This document shows, piece after piece, positions 1 through 12,045 of a stretch of 64,000 nt of DNA. Source of the stretch: Petrolisthes cinctipes (taxonomy: Eukaryota > Arthropoda > Malacostraca > Decapoda > Porcellanidae); NCBI GenBank assembly GCA_033782935.1, contig JAWQEG010000373.1, positions 1-64,000 of the forward strand, given 5' to 3'. Every line of letters begins with the position of its first letter. Within the stretch, counting starts at the first letter, position 1. The translations under genes and the position numbers were made by a program. The notes beneath the pieces were generated by a model. That model was not told the origin of the DNA and did no database searches. It was given only the letters and a program-made list of their open reading frames with translations.

Positions 1-2182
1 TTGTGTCTAAGGCTGATATCATGAAAACTAACCGTAACTATTCTAACCTGGTCAACGCAGAACCCTGTTATGGATAAACAACTGACTTTGACCATGGACT
101 TATTGAGCGAATTAGAAAAGAACACTGTAGTCAATCAGATTTTTGCTGCTTTAGGTCCGATGTACTACGATGTAAATAAAAAAAACGTACAGTTATTTTC
201 ATATTAAAAAAAAATCACCATCCAACACTGAAAATTTGTGTGTACAGATGTTCCTACCGTGTGATTATCGTAATGGGGCCCTGTGTTGCCATTGTACAGA
301 TTCCCTCAGTCTGGTCGGTTGTTCGTCCAGTCATTCCCACACACTTGTAGCCTCTCACGTCACGCTTCAAGTAAGTTCTTAGTCATTGTCCTTAGCTGTC
401 TATGAAGTAATCTTTGTGTATTTGTCTTCTTACTGTCTCCTTCATTGGCTTCCTTCAGTTTAGTCCCTAACAATGTTATCGAGGTAGGGTATGGTACAGA
501 ACCACTGCATATTTATCCTAATTATATTTACATCTGGCACAATGGCAATAGTTTGATAAACTTGGTCAGCTCAGTGAAAGTTACTTGAAGCTTTTTATAC
601 TGTACACTAAAATATACAGATGTTGTGGTGTTGTGTAATTATAATTAACTTACGAGTTGTGTATGATTATGGTAGCTCATGCTAGGATTCATTAAGTTTG
701 CTCTCTCCTTCATTCGTTCTCCCAGCGTACTCTTCCTCTATAATAGATGATCTTGTGTCACGATATGTTGAGGGTATGTATAATGTAGGCTTCATGCTAA
801 TGCTGTGAATATGTCGAATGACAAGCGTAAACAACACATTTCATTGACCAAGACCTGTACATATGCATTAACACAAGCGAGGCATGTAGTTAAAATGCGA
901 CAACATGTGCACTCACCCCCCATGTCACCCCCCATAGTACAGTCAGCAACGCGTATCGCGTACGTTAGCACCCACACTGATTTTTTTTTACACGTACTGT
1001 ACACGGTCCCTTCGTAGGCTGGCTACACACACATCTCTTTTACATTTACCCATACAAGATCCGTCCTTCATCCTGCCCTTCCACCACCAGAAAATACATC
1101 ATAATATATCAAGAAGGAATGTTGAAATATACTGCCCTGCCCTGCAGATAAGATAATAATACTGTGTGTGACTATACTCCCAGGCAAACCTCTTCAAGGT
1201 CTCTCTTGTAGCCTATTTATATTCATATCAGAATTTACGGTATTCATCTTGCCCGTAACAGTATACATAATAATTATACATGACCCTAGATGGTAGAGAA
1301 TACATATAGGGGTCGACCCAGGTATACAGAGTGGCAGCTGGTGACCATCCCTGTTAACCTTCCCTGACCCGCCTGTTAATGAAAGTCTGTCCCATCTTCA
1401 CTCCAGGGACTGCCTCACTCCCTCCCCTTCCACCCCCACTACTACTATCTGTTTTGTCTTGCCCTGCCGCACCCTGCCTCTCGTCTTCATTATCTCTCTT
1501 CCATTATTCTGTTCCTGTCTATCTTTATTTTCCTTCCCTTTCGTATAGTTTCTTTTAGTTTCATTCCTGCGGTGACATGGGCAGTATTTAAGGGGTTTGG
1601 GCGCCCCTTCGAACCTGAGCCACTCTCTTTCACTTCAACAACTGGTCGACCATGACTAGCGCTCTTTTATTTCTCTTTACTTCTTAGTTTCCCTGCTACC
1701 CTTTCGCTTTTCCTGTTACTCCTCGTCTTTAAAAAAAAAAACCTCTCCTCCTCCTCCTCCTTCTTTCTTCATGTCTCCTTCCATCCTCCTTCTTTCTTTA
1801 CGTCATATATTTATACAGATTCTAGTTCAACATATTAACATAATACAATCGTGCTTAACAAAACAATTCCTTATCTAACCGTGATAATAAGGTTCTAGAC
1901 ATCAGCAGCAGATTTGTCTGTACATTAATTTTTTTATATAGAATTGGAGAAGTCTGTATAACACATTGGTCCTGTAAAATATATATATATATAGCCTAAG
2001 TGGGTGGAATATTTACATCTTCAAATCTACATCTTGACTAAACACGAGAACAACATTGAAATAAAGACTCCAGTAAATTATTGTTGTCCTACATTTCCGA
2101 TACACCACACAGACAAGCAAGAGGAAATTCCCACCAGCATCTTTCTTCTAACAGAGTAAAGTAATAGTCGGTATCTGTGTGT
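1..2182. other. intergenic, no gene recognised
   Basis: I see no coding exon on either strand. Open frames here are short and show no recognisable domain. A fragment of a dispersed repeat (listed separately) lies near 1575-1650, and the rest is AT-rich unique-looking sequence with T/C-rich patches around 1400-1800. A distant regulatory or 5' UTR role cannot be excluded. Confidence 0.5.
1575..1650 (+). repeat. fragment of dispersed SINE-like repeat (AATC-tail family)
   Basis: A block reading 'gggcagtatttaaggggttt' followed by GGGCGCCCCTTCG and a C/T-rich stretch matches the longer copies at 19041-19238 (plus) and 58852-59052 (minus). Only the head is kept here, and the (AATC)n tail is absent. 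Similarity was judged by eye. Confidence 0.5.
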
Positions 2183-2199
2183 ATCATGTGAGGGTATAC

Positions 2200-2272
<73 letters not shown>

Positions 2273-2318
2273 TACAGTAGAGAGAGAGAGAGAGAGATAT
2301 ATATCATGTGAGGGTATA

Positions 2319-2378
<60 letters not shown>
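2183..2378. repeat. composite (AG)n microsatellite with duplicated flank
   Basis: Three (AG)n runs (about 2203-2268, 2280-2297 and 2323-2378) are separated by copies of the same short flank, ATCATGTGAGGGTATA followed by CAGTAG or TAGTAG. The microsatellite and its unique flank were therefore duplicated together, rather than a single array simply growing. Confidence 0.85.
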
Positions 2379-2381
<3 letters not shown>

Positions 2382-3125
2382 CCTTCTGCCTGGCTATCTG
2401 TTTAATGGTACTTCATCTGTTTTCAGTAGTGTTGGGGCCAGACCACCCCTCTGGGACGGTGTACGAGTCTGTGTGAACCCTCACTGCTTGCTTCTCTTTA
2501 TTTTTATCTCGCTATCTTTCTCTTCCCACCCATTCTGCTATTCCCTTTCCTTCTTTTAATACCCTACGCTTGTTTCTCTTTATTTTTATCTCACTATATT
2601 TCCCTTCCTTCTATTCTGCTATCTCCTTTCCTCCATTTATTACCCATTGCATGCTTCTCTTTATTTTAATATTACTATATTTCTCTTCCTTCCATTCTGC
2701 CATCCCCTTCCCTCTTTTTAATACCCACTGCTGACTTTTCTTTCTATCTATCTCTCTATATTTCTCTTTCCTCTCATTCTGCTATCACCTTCCCTCCTTT
2801 TAATATCGTCTTTCCCTCTTCACCAGTCTCCCAACGTAATCACTTTATTTACTTCTCCTTTGTCAATTTTTTCCCAATAATTTAATCTTTCCCCTATCGT
2901 AAACTCCTTCTCTATTCTTCTTCTTAAGTCTCGTTTTCCCCTCGTCTCTTTTTTTATTCTTCATTCGTTCTCATGATGTGTTCTTCCCCCTCCGTTTGTA
3001 CTTTTCTTGTCTCCATTCCTCCATGCAACTCTCTTCCTGTCACATCTCCTCCCTCCGTCCCTCCCCTGTTCTGTTCATCCACCTTATCATCGTAAATAGT
3101 CCAGCTTTGCCCCACTTCCTGTTTC
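2379..3125. other. pyrimidine-rich intergenic stretch
   Basis: The plus strand is strongly C/T-biased. It contains an approximate ~75-bp repeated theme (CTTCTCTTTATTTTTATCTC ... CTGCTATC ... CCTCCTTTTAATACC) between about 2490 and 2800. No gene is seen. Long open frames here reflect the base bias. Confidence 0.5.
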
Positions 3126-3127
3126 TC

Positions 3128-3183
<56 letters not shown>

Positions 3184-3210
3184 TTTATTGCACTTCACGT
3201 ATTTGCTAGG

Positions 3211-3275
<65 letters not shown>

Positions 3276-3312
3276 ACGTATTTATTGCACTTCACCTATT
3301 TGCTAGGGTAGG
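3126..3312. repeat. duplicated (CT)n microsatellite plus flank
   Basis: Two (CT)n arrays (about 3130-3179 and 3213-3274) are each followed by nearly the same ~32-bp flank, which starts CGTATTTATTGCACTTCAC and ends TTTGCTAGGGT. This is a tandem duplication of array plus flank, the same architecture as at 2183-2378. Confidence 0.85.
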
Positions 3313-4330
3313 CTATGATGTAGGTGAATTAATTGAAGGCTACTGTTTCCTCCAAATAGGGCCTCAGAACAGACCACTCATGTATACACACAGATTTTGC
3401 CAGTCTGTTTCTTGATACAGTGCATGGAGGAATCGAGGTGCCTCCAAGAGTATATATATATAAATGTTTTACCTCGTTATCAAACTCAGGAATTTGACCT
3501 TGCACACTTCATGATGTTTACACGCTGTCATTTGATTTCACACACACACCGATAGCAGGGAGGGGTGGAGGGGGAGGGTAGATCATAGGGGTTTGACGGG
3601 GAAAGGGGGAGGGGAAGGAAAAGCACAGGGGTTTGAGGGGGGAGGGGGAGGGAGGAGCACAGGGGGTTTGCAAGGTCATGTATGGATTGCTTTAATAATT
3701 CCCCTACACACGATGATGCTTTTGTTGGATTCATTGACCAGATTGATGAAATTAGATGACTTTAAAAAAAATATTCTATCGCTTTTGGCCGAGGGTTCGT
3801 GCGTTTTTTTTTTTTTTTTTTTTTTTATACTTTTAGGTACATCGACAATCACAGGGCCCATGACAAACTAAAGAATTATATATCAACAAACACATAGCAA
3901 AGTTTACGATATTTCCCAGTTTTCTTTTTGATGTATAGACCTACAGACGAAACCTTGTGTGAACTTTGCATGGTTGGTAGAATGGTGTGGGAGGCAGTCA
4001 AGGTGGCAAGGTGGAAGACGAGGGGCAGGGTGGTAGGGAGTTGGCAAGGTGGAAGAGGTGGTGGGTGGAAAGTGGGTCTCTTGGTCGTGGGAGTGAAAGG
4101 GGAGGGTGGAAGGGAATGGCTGAGATGATTTGATGGTGTGTTTGTGTGTGTGTGTGTGTGTGTGGAAGAGGTGAGTGGAAGGTGGGTGGGTGTCTAGGTG
4201 TTGGGAGTGAAAAAGGTAGTATATAGGTGGAAGGTGGGTGGGTGGAAGAGGTGGCACAGCTGGGCAGGGACGAGGCTACAGCTGCGACACTGACTCACAA
4301 ATAAGGTGTCAACTTTGGCACCAATCTCAA

Positions 4331-4368
<38 letters not shown>

Positions 4369-5185
4369 CGGATAGATAATGGTAGAGGAATGTGGAGGAG
4401 AGGTGGAAATATGGGGGAGAAAGACTAATGGTGGATTGGTGGAGAAAATAGGGAACAGAAGGAGATAAAAAAGAAATAAGTTGGATGAGAAAGAAGAGAA
4501 GAAATGGAGTGAAGGGATGAAGTAGATAGACTGGGGGGAGGAATAGAAGGTTGTGGATGAAACTGGAAAAGGGGATGGAAAACTAGAAGGGACTTATTTT
4601 CCTGACGCCCATTGGTGAGGCAGGAGGGGGTTGGGGGGACTTGTTTTTCTAGCACCAACGAAACAAATGGAAAGAGTTGGTGGATCCAGCACGGGAGACG
4701 TATGGTAAACAAAGAACAAATTGTGTGTGTTTTTTTTTTGTGTGTGTTTTTTTCAGGTATACACAGTCAGCAGCATTCCTCTTTTTCGTTTTAACTTTTA
4801 CGACCATTGATATATTAATAGACTCTGAAATCTTCTAACAGACATTTTATCTATGGGGATAAGGCAATGTTTTGGACTGCCTGTGAACTGGGGGGCTGGT
4901 ACCAATTCCTTCAAACTTTCTCACAAAACAGATGACGAGGCAACACTGGAGCAATGTGTTTCTTGGCACAGTATAGTATAGGTTCCAATATGCTACCTCA
5001 TCATCATCATAAGCCCTATAATTAACATCTCAGTGCGCCATCTGTGACCGATAATGTGCACTTGTTTTCCAATGATCCTGATTCAAAAGTCTGTACCATA
5101 TACTGCAATTATAATCAGTTGGGAAATTATGTGTAAGGAGGATAAGGGAAACTATTAGTGTTTGAAGGTAAAGCTGAGGGTAATG
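3313..5185. other. intergenic with G-rich tract and (CA)n/(TG)n microsatellites
   Basis: No gene is recognised. The stretch holds a G-rich block at 3560-3670 (repeated GGGG/GGAGGG), a poly-T of about 22 at 3805-3826, a (TG)n at about 4137-4164 and a (CA)n at about 4334-4367. Between 3980 and 4260 there is a purine-rich repeat theme built on GGTGGAAG. Confidence 0.5.
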
Positions 5186-5288
5186 GCAGGGTAGGGTAGG
5201 GCAAGGTTAGGGGCAGGGTAGGGTAGGGTAGGGGCAGGGTAGGGTAGGGCAAGGTTAGGGGCAGGGTAGGGTAGGGTAGGGTAGGGTA
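5186..5288 (+). repeat. GGGTA pentanucleotide tandem array
   Basis: About 100 bp of GGGTA units is interrupted by GGGGCA and GCAAGGTTA variants. The unit resembles, but is not, the TTAGG telomere repeat of arthropods; some units read GGTTA. It is read as an internal minisatellite. Confidence 0.75.
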
Positions 5289-5928
5289 CGAGAGGGGGAC
5301 ACGGACTGAGTTAGTGTGAAGGAATGCAAGGGGAAGCAAACTAAAATTGGTGGAGGGGGATGGGATTATTATGGGTAAGTATAGAGGAAATGAGTGTGAC
5401 ATGAGTACAGACATAATGGTTGGGTAAACCAGTGTTGATTATGGTAATGAGGAAATTGGTTTTAAATACACGAGGGGAAGAAGTAAAGAAAGTTAAAAAA
5501 GGTACTGGTAATATAAAGAATAAGGAAATTAAATAGATAATGATAATTACTATTAATATAAGGTTAATGAAAAGAGATGGGTGTACTGAGAAATTATTAA
5601 AGAGGAAGATTGAAAAATAAAATAATTATATGAACGCAGAATGGAACAAGGAATCGATGAAGACTAAAATGAGGAATGGCAGAGAAGATAAAAGACTGGA
5701 ATGAGGAAGTAAGTGGACTAAACAACAATCTGGCTACAAATTCCTTCAAAGTGTGCCAAGAAAAGAAAAATTTTATCATTCGTAGGCTACTTCATTTCCT
5801 GATGATGATTAATTTTGTTTAGTAATACAAGTTGAGGGAAACAGTGAGCTAGAGTTCGCCAACTTCCTAGTAACCTCGCTAGGCCAAGGGTGGAATATAT
5901 TACCAGCGAAATTGTTGAAGATAAAAAA

Positions 5929-5931
<3 letters not shown>
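5289..5931. other. intergenic, nothing recognised
   Basis: Purine-rich AT-biased sequence without a coding signature or a recognisable repeat. Confidence 0.45.
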
Positions 5932-5990
<59 letters not shown>

Positions 5991-5999
5991 AAAAAAAAA

Positions 6000-6061
<62 letters not shown>

Positions 6062-6075
6062 TAAAAAAAAAATAC

Positions 6076-6117
<42 letters not shown>

Positions 6118-6118
6118 A
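5932..6118. repeat. higher-order (A)n-(GA)n array, three units
   Basis: Three long (GA)n blocks are each introduced by an A-rich spacer. The second and third spacers are identical, TAAAAAAAAATACGAGAG. The composite unit is about 60-70 bp. It expanded as a unit rather than by slippage of the dinucleotide alone. Confidence 0.85.
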
Positions 6119-6373
6119 ACAAACAAACAAAAAACTGTAAGTATGCAAGTATGCAGAGTCAGTTTCCGCCTGGCATATTTTGGAGGAATCAGTAACCCCA
6201 CCCGTTCACCCGATGGTATAAGTGATAAATGAACGGGGGGTGTAAGCTGTAATAGTAAGTAAGGAATGAGGAAGTAGAGAGAAATGAGGACTGATAATGA
6301 GTGAGTGAGTGAAATGAATGGTGAGGAACGGAAAGAATGCGGATGTATGTACGGAAGGTGGAATGGGTTAAAG

Positions 6374-6636
6374 AGAAGAGTGAGAGAGAATGGGAAGTGA
6401 GAGAAAAGAGAGAGAATGGAAAGTGAGAGAAGAGTGAGAGAGAATGGGAAGTGAGAGAAGAGTGAGAGAGAATGGGAAGTGTGAGAAGAGTGAGAGAGAA
6501 TGGGAAGTGAGAGAAGAGTGAGAGAGAAAGGAAAGTGAGAGAAAAGTGAGAGAGAATGGGAAGTGAGAGAAAAGTGAGAGAGAATGGGAAGTGAGAGAAA
6601 AGTGAGAGAGAATGGGAAGTGAGAGAAAACTGATGA
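6374..6636 (+). repeat. 28-bp minisatellite, about nine copies
   Basis: A purine-only unit built on AGTGAGAGAGAATGGGAAG recurs with the core AATGGG spaced 28 bp apart (about 6388, 6414, 6442, 6470, 6498, 6526 with AAAGG, 6554, 6582 and 6610). Copies differ by single A/G changes. Its phase is regular enough to generate long open frames without coding meaning. Confidence 0.85.
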
Positions 6637-7077
6637 AAGAGTGCGAGAGTAAATGAGGAAGATAAATGAGTAGCCTATGCCTAAAGTTGGAAGAATGAGA
6701 GATTGCATGAGCTGGTAAAACCTAGCGAGTGTATGAGTTAAATAAATGAGTAATGTGTAGATCTAAAGAATATTATGTAGGGTAATGAAGAGAGCGAGTA
6801 ATAAGGATGTTAAATGATGAAGGAAAAAAGGGAGGAGAAAATGAGGGAAGGAAGGAGAGAAAAATGAACAAATGAAGGAAGAAAGGAAGGGATAAAATAA
6901 GGATGGAATAAGAGAAGGAAGGAAATGAATAATGAATTAATTAAGGAAAGAAAGAAGGAAAGTGAAAGATGAAAGAAAGAAGGAAGGTAGGAAGGGTGCG
7001 AGGCGAGAAAAATTATTATGAGTGAGTGAATGAAAGGCCAGGAATTCTGACGAGTGAGTAGCCCAACCAAGCCAAGC
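6637..7077. other. purine-rich intergenic sequence
   Basis: GGAAGGAAA-type purine-rich sequence on the plus strand. No gene and no clean repeat period are seen. Confidence 0.4.
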
Positions 7078-7440
7078 CAAGTGAGTGAGTGAGTGAAAGA
7101 GGCTGTGAGTGGAGCGAGTGAGTGAGTGAGTGAGTGAGTGAAAGAGTCTGTGAGTGGAGAGAGTGAGTGAGTGAGTGAAAGAGTCTGTGAGTGGAGCGAG
7201 CGAGTGAAAGAGTCTGTGAGTGGAGCGAGTGAGTGAGTGAAAGAGTCTGTGAGTGGAGCGAGTGAGTGAGTGAAAGAGTCTGTGAGTGGAGCGAGTGAGT
7301 GAGTGTAAGAGTCTGTGAGTGGAGTGAGTGAATGAGTAAAAGAGTCTGTGAGTGAAAGAGTGTGAGTGGAGCGAGTGAAAGAGTGTGAGTGGAGCGAGTG
7401 AGTGAGTGTAAGAGTCTGCGAGTGGAGAGAGTGAGTAACT
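7078..7440 (+). repeat. GTGA-based minisatellite with AAGAGTCTGTGAGTGGAGCG core
   Basis: (GTGA)n runs alternate with an approximately 20-bp core (AAGAGTCTGTGAGTGGAGCG). The unit is about 30-40 bp, because the number of GTGA steps per unit varies. About nine copies are present. Confidence 0.8.
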
Positions 7441-7599
7441 AAAAAGTAAGAATAGAGCGAGATCTGGTATGAGGAAAAGAGGGAGATATTTTAAGTGAAT
7501 AGGTTGAGGAAACAGTGGTAAAGATTGAGTGAGTAAGTGAGTGAGAGAGTGAGAGAGAGAGAGGTAAAGCATGAGGAAAAGGTGTATTAAAATAAAAGC

Positions 7600-8150
7600 T
7601 GGTTGGTCTGGGAATGAATCAGAGGTGAATGTAAGTGAATAATAGGCAATGGAGGAATGAATAATTGTGAGTGAATGGGTTGAGTAAAAACGAGTAAAAA
7701 GTGTATGCAAATAAGAATTAGTTTTGGAAATGAATAAGAGGGAAATGTGAGTGAATAAGCAACAGAGGAATGAACAATTGTGAGTGAATGGGTTGAGTAA
7801 AAATGAGTAAAAAGTGTATGAAAATAAGAATTGGTTTTGGGAATGAATCAGAGGAAAATGTGAGTGAATAAGCAACAGAGGAATGAATAATTATGAGTGA
7901 AGGAGTTGAGTAAATATGATTAAAAAGTGTATGAATATAAGAAATGGTTTAGGGAATGAATATGATGAAAATATGAGTGAATAAGCAACGGAGGAATGAA
8001 TAATTATGAGTGAATGAGTAAAAATGAGTAAAAAGTGTATGAGAATAAGAATTGGTTTTGGGAATGAATAAGAGGGAAATGTGAGTGAATAAGCAACAAA
8101 GGAATGAATAATTGTAAGTGAATGAGTTGAGTAAAAATGAGTAAAGAGTG
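7600..8150 (+). repeat. ~115-bp tandem repeat, about 4.5 copies
   Basis: The landmark GGGAATGAAT(C/A)AGAGG recurs at about 7610, 7727, 7840, 7955 and 8060. The intervening sequence is similar in each unit (GTGAGTGAATAAGCAAC ... GGAATGAATAATT ... GTAAAAAGTGTATG). This is a satellite-like unit with several substitutions between copies. It contains no gene. Confidence 0.8.
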
Positions 8151-8161
8151 GATGAGTGAGT

Positions 8162-8294
8162 GAGTGAGGGGTAGTAGTAGTAGTAGTAGTGGTAGTGGTC
8201 TGAGTCTGCCTCGTGAGCTAGCATGTATTTATATCTCAGTTGGGAGCCCCCTATGACAACAGTCGACCCGGCCAAGACACGAGGAAAGGAAAGG

Positions 8295-8344
<50 letters not shown>
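8162..8344. repeat. (AGT)n and (AG)n microsatellites
   Basis: A short AGT triplet array lies at about 8168-8190 and an (AG)n array at about 8299-8344, with roughly 100 bp of unique sequence between them. Confidence 0.8.
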
Positions 8345-8345
<1 letters not shown>

Positions 8346-8391
8346 CACAGGCAGACGGTCAGATAGGCTGCATGCATGATAAACAAACAAA

Positions 8392-8605
8392 CAGAATGGT
8401 GGTATAACAGACAGACAGACAGCAGACAGAATAGTGGTACAACAGACAGACAGACAGACAGATAACAGACAGAATAGTGGCACAACAGACAGACAGACAG
8501 CAGACAGAATAGTGGTACAACAGACAGACAGAATAGTGGTACAACAGAACAGACAGACAACAGACAGAATAGTGGTACAAGAGACAGACAGACAGACAGC
8601 CACAT
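8392..8605 (+). repeat. ~35-bp CAGA-based minisatellite, about six copies
   Basis: Units are built from (CAGA)n followed by ATAGTGGTACAA. Repeats of AATAGTGGTACAACAGACAG recur with a variable number of CAGA steps, so unit length varies between about 25 and 40 bp. Confidence 0.8.
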
Positions 8606-8620
8606 ATAGAGACGAGAATG

Positions 8621-8621
8621 T

Positions 8622-8652
<31 letters not shown>

Positions 8653-9079
8653 TATACGAGGTGACCCTAACATTATACTAATAGAAAAGACACGAAGTCG
8701 TAAGTACATCTCTCTGCACCTTACAGTCCCTCCGACATGAAGAAGACAGATGGGAAACGCACCTTGAAGAACCAAACTGCTCGAAGGAATCTTTTAGAGA
8801 ATTCCTAAACTAGAAAATGTTGTTGTAGAAAGAAGATAAAAGAAAGATGGGGAGAAAGAAATGGGGAAAGGAACGGCTAGAAGGAACGAAGGAACAGGAA
8901 AGATAGGAAGAAAAGTAAGTAAAAATTAAATAAGGAAAGGGAGGATATAAAGATTCGAAGGAAGATGACCACGAAAACAACAATAAAACACGAAACTGTT
9001 AATAGATAAAGAAAAAAGGTCAGGCAGATGCAAGGAGCCAAGTATATTATTGTCTTTAGATGGCAAAAAGACACTAATA

Positions 9080-9154
<75 letters not shown>

Positions 9155-9160
9155 TCAGAG
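8621..9160. repeat. (CA)n and (GA)n microsatellites with plain intergenic sequence between
   Basis: A (CA)n array lies at about 8621-8649 and a long (GA)n array at about 9083-9150. The ~430 bp between them is A-rich and shows no gene or repeat. Confidence 0.75.
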
Positions 9161-9591
9161 GAAGTTAGAGGTTAAGATCATAAGGAACATTGTTGTATAT
9201 TATTATAGGAGGTTAGAAGAGGCATAAAAACACATACAGTACATGAAAATATCGAGAAAGTAAATATATAACTTACAGTGTGGGAAATAATAAGAAATAG
9301 TTAACCAGACAAAGGAAGAGAGAGCAGTATGTAATAAAATAGACAGGGGAAGTGAGGCGAAGAGAAAGTATAAAGCAGGTTTGGAAACAAGGAAAGAAAG
9401 AGAAGGGGCAAAGGGGAAAACAGAAAAGATTATATTTACATAGTAATATTGAGGTAACTAAAGGTTTAAAGTATAAAATAATGTATGCATGTATGTATAT
9501 TTTATGTATGGACTTGTGTATGTACAGTATAATACTTAATAAACTCAGCAGTGTATGGATATTTCAATATAGGATAGTGATATAATATACT

Positions 9592-9629
<38 letters not shown>

Positions 9630-11243
9630 GGTCAGAAAACGTTTGAAGGGCGAGGTTGATGAAATAATGAGGAAGGGTGGAGACTAAAAGAGGAAGTTTA
9701 CGTTTAAGGAAGGAAGGAAATAGTGGAACATGGAGAGGAGTAGGGAGGGACCTTACTGTACATTGAGCTACTCCACGACTCATCAACCTAACTCTCCGTG
9801 TGTGTATGTGTGTGTGTGTAGAAAATAAAAAAACTGTTTAAGGATTACTGTCGAGTTCTCCAAAGTGGGTTACCGACTATGAAACCTTTGAACGTAATGG
9901 CTTATGGCTGGTTGGGTAAGGGTATTATCTATAAGGAATACGTGAGACCTTGTAAGATTATGCTATTAATTTTATTACGACACCAGAAAGTATCCATATT
10001 ATCTCCTACATCACGTTAATCCTACTATATATACTCTTCTCTTTCTTTTTTTAGTTCCTCTTCGTTTTCAGTGCATCATCCATGTGTTTTTTAGATAGCT
10101 TCCTAGATTATTCTCGTTTTTGGAAGTGTGAGAATATGGCTGTGAAAGATGATGACTCCCGCAGATCTATAGAATGGCACGGATGATAACGAAGAGTCTG
10201 TGTGTGTGTGTGTGCGTGTGTGTGTGTGATGAAGGAGGGCGGAGGTAAGATGAGAAAATTACATTATATTATTAGTGTTTAATTAAGAAGAGTGGAGGGT
10301 GGGCAAGGCAAGGGGATGATTGGATGATGGTTGGGTTGGTTGATTAGGAATGAGGAGGAGAAGGAGGGGAAGGGATTAGCTTAAGGAGGAAAGAGAATGG
10401 GGAAGGGGCTGGCTTAAGGGGGAAGAGAAGATGAAGGGACTGACGGTTAGGTGGGAAGGGGAGGAGGGGGAGAATCTTGGAGGGGGACTGGGGGACACGT
10501 GAGAGCCAAGTTTACGTCGGGGGAAACCCAGGTATAGTGTGTGTGTGTGTTTGTGTGTGTATGTGTGTGTTTGTGTGTGTATGTGTGTGTTTGTGTGTGT
10601 GTGTCCCACCCTACCAACTCTTCACTCCTATTGCGACCACACCCACCCACACCTGCTATACTTTCTTCCTCACTCCCTCACATGTACCTTTCTTTTACAC
10701 CGACACCCACATGCAGTCCCCATATCCATCTTCACAGCCACACACGCCCACCGCTCACTGAGTCCGGTTTACAGCCATATATATAGTTCAGTGGATAGCC
10801 TCATGGCCTTCATGATGGACAGCTCTATTGGACTCGAATTCTGTCAGATTAGGCTAGGGGTCTGATATATATATTACTGTGTATATATAGGTTGTACGTC
10901 TTTACTTGTATTACACACGTTGGAACACTGTCGAGGTATTCTTCACGCACACTGTACACAAATATAGCCTCTTTGTGATGCACTCATTCTCTAGTACAAA
11001 TGGTGGTGTAATATTATGCTGACACACACACATACACACACACGGTTCCATTTTCCCATCCACGCCCATTTGGCCTCTTCCCTCATTTCAATCACAGGTT
11101 AGCTAGTTCCTGCACTCCACCCACGCCCACGATTTCCTTCCCAACCACGATACGTACGCCCAACAACACACCTAGTCTTCATGTCATCATCATCCCCAAG
11201 CACTCCACACTAAGTTTTTACTAACACACTGATACTTATTTAT
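9161..11243. other. intergenic with short microsatellites
   Basis: No coding exon is supported. The stretch holds a (GA)n at about 9597-9627, (GT)n at about 10196-10228, and an imperfect GT array at about 10538-10603 in which TGTGTTTG and TGTATG steps recur about every 20 bp. A G-rich purine block lies at 10270-10520. Confidence 0.55.
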
Positions 11244-11285
<42 letters not shown>

Positions 11286-11306
11286 CTCTCTCCCTCTCTC
11301 TCTCTT
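11244..11306. repeat. (CT)n microsatellite
   Basis: An interrupted CT array with two short CCTCTC breaks near its 3' end. Confidence 0.85.
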
Positions 11307-11991
11307 TTGTTTTGACTGACCCTCACATCCTCGAGCTAACACCACCAGTCAGACCTGTACAGCTGACCACAAGAATTCCTACGCACAGCTTGGAATGGTC
11401 GAGGCGCACTGATCCACTCAAGAAAGTTATTTATATACATGAACGAACCAAATATAATAGTTTGAATAACATTTGTCAAAGGAATTTAAAAAAATAAACT
11501 GTCTACAAGAGAGACAGGATTTTCGCTAGATGAAAAAATATATATAAAACGCTATAGGCTTTTTCGGTGCTGCCTACATCATGTTCTCTCTCACAGGGGT
11601 ATAATTTTCCTGGTTCAGTCTGGACTCGACATTTTCCTTCTCTCCCTCCACGGTACATTTTGAAATTTATTTGACACAAGTTGTAGCACATGGAATAAAA
11701 GTTTTGTTTCGTACTGCCATCTGGTGGTGGTTTACACTATAGTGCCAGAACAAAAACGAGAATATAACATCTTAACTTGGCTGAGTATGGAATAGCTTAC
11801 TTGTAGTTGTGGAAGTGGTTGTGTATATATATTGATTTGACTTTCATTCTCCTTGTACTTTCGGACAAGGGAAAACTAATATAAAACTGCATGTCTTAAA
11901 GTGGATACATAGACTCAGAGGGATGGGTTTTAATCAGCACCGGCCAAAAACTGGGTCAACAGGCCTTATGCAGTTTCCTAAAATCTTATGT

Positions 11992-12045
<54 letters not shown>

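Noticed and set aside
792..1017. Overlapping 70-codon open frames on both strands
   Set aside because: No domain, splice context or codon signal. Mirror-image frames of equal length are chance in this composition.
5787..6708. Long open frame (about 300 codons) on the minus strand
   Set aside because: It is made of (GA)n and the 28-bp minisatellite read through, producing SLSLSL and SHFPFSLT repeats. It has no protein signature.
4334..8605. CRISPR-like array
   Set aside because: Repeats are simple or minisatellite units without unique spacers, in a eukaryotic context.
6937..8647. Two open frames of over 230 codons on the minus strand
   Set aside because: They are translations of GTGA, ~115-bp and CAGA tandem repeats. 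Their length follows from repeat periods, not from coding selection.
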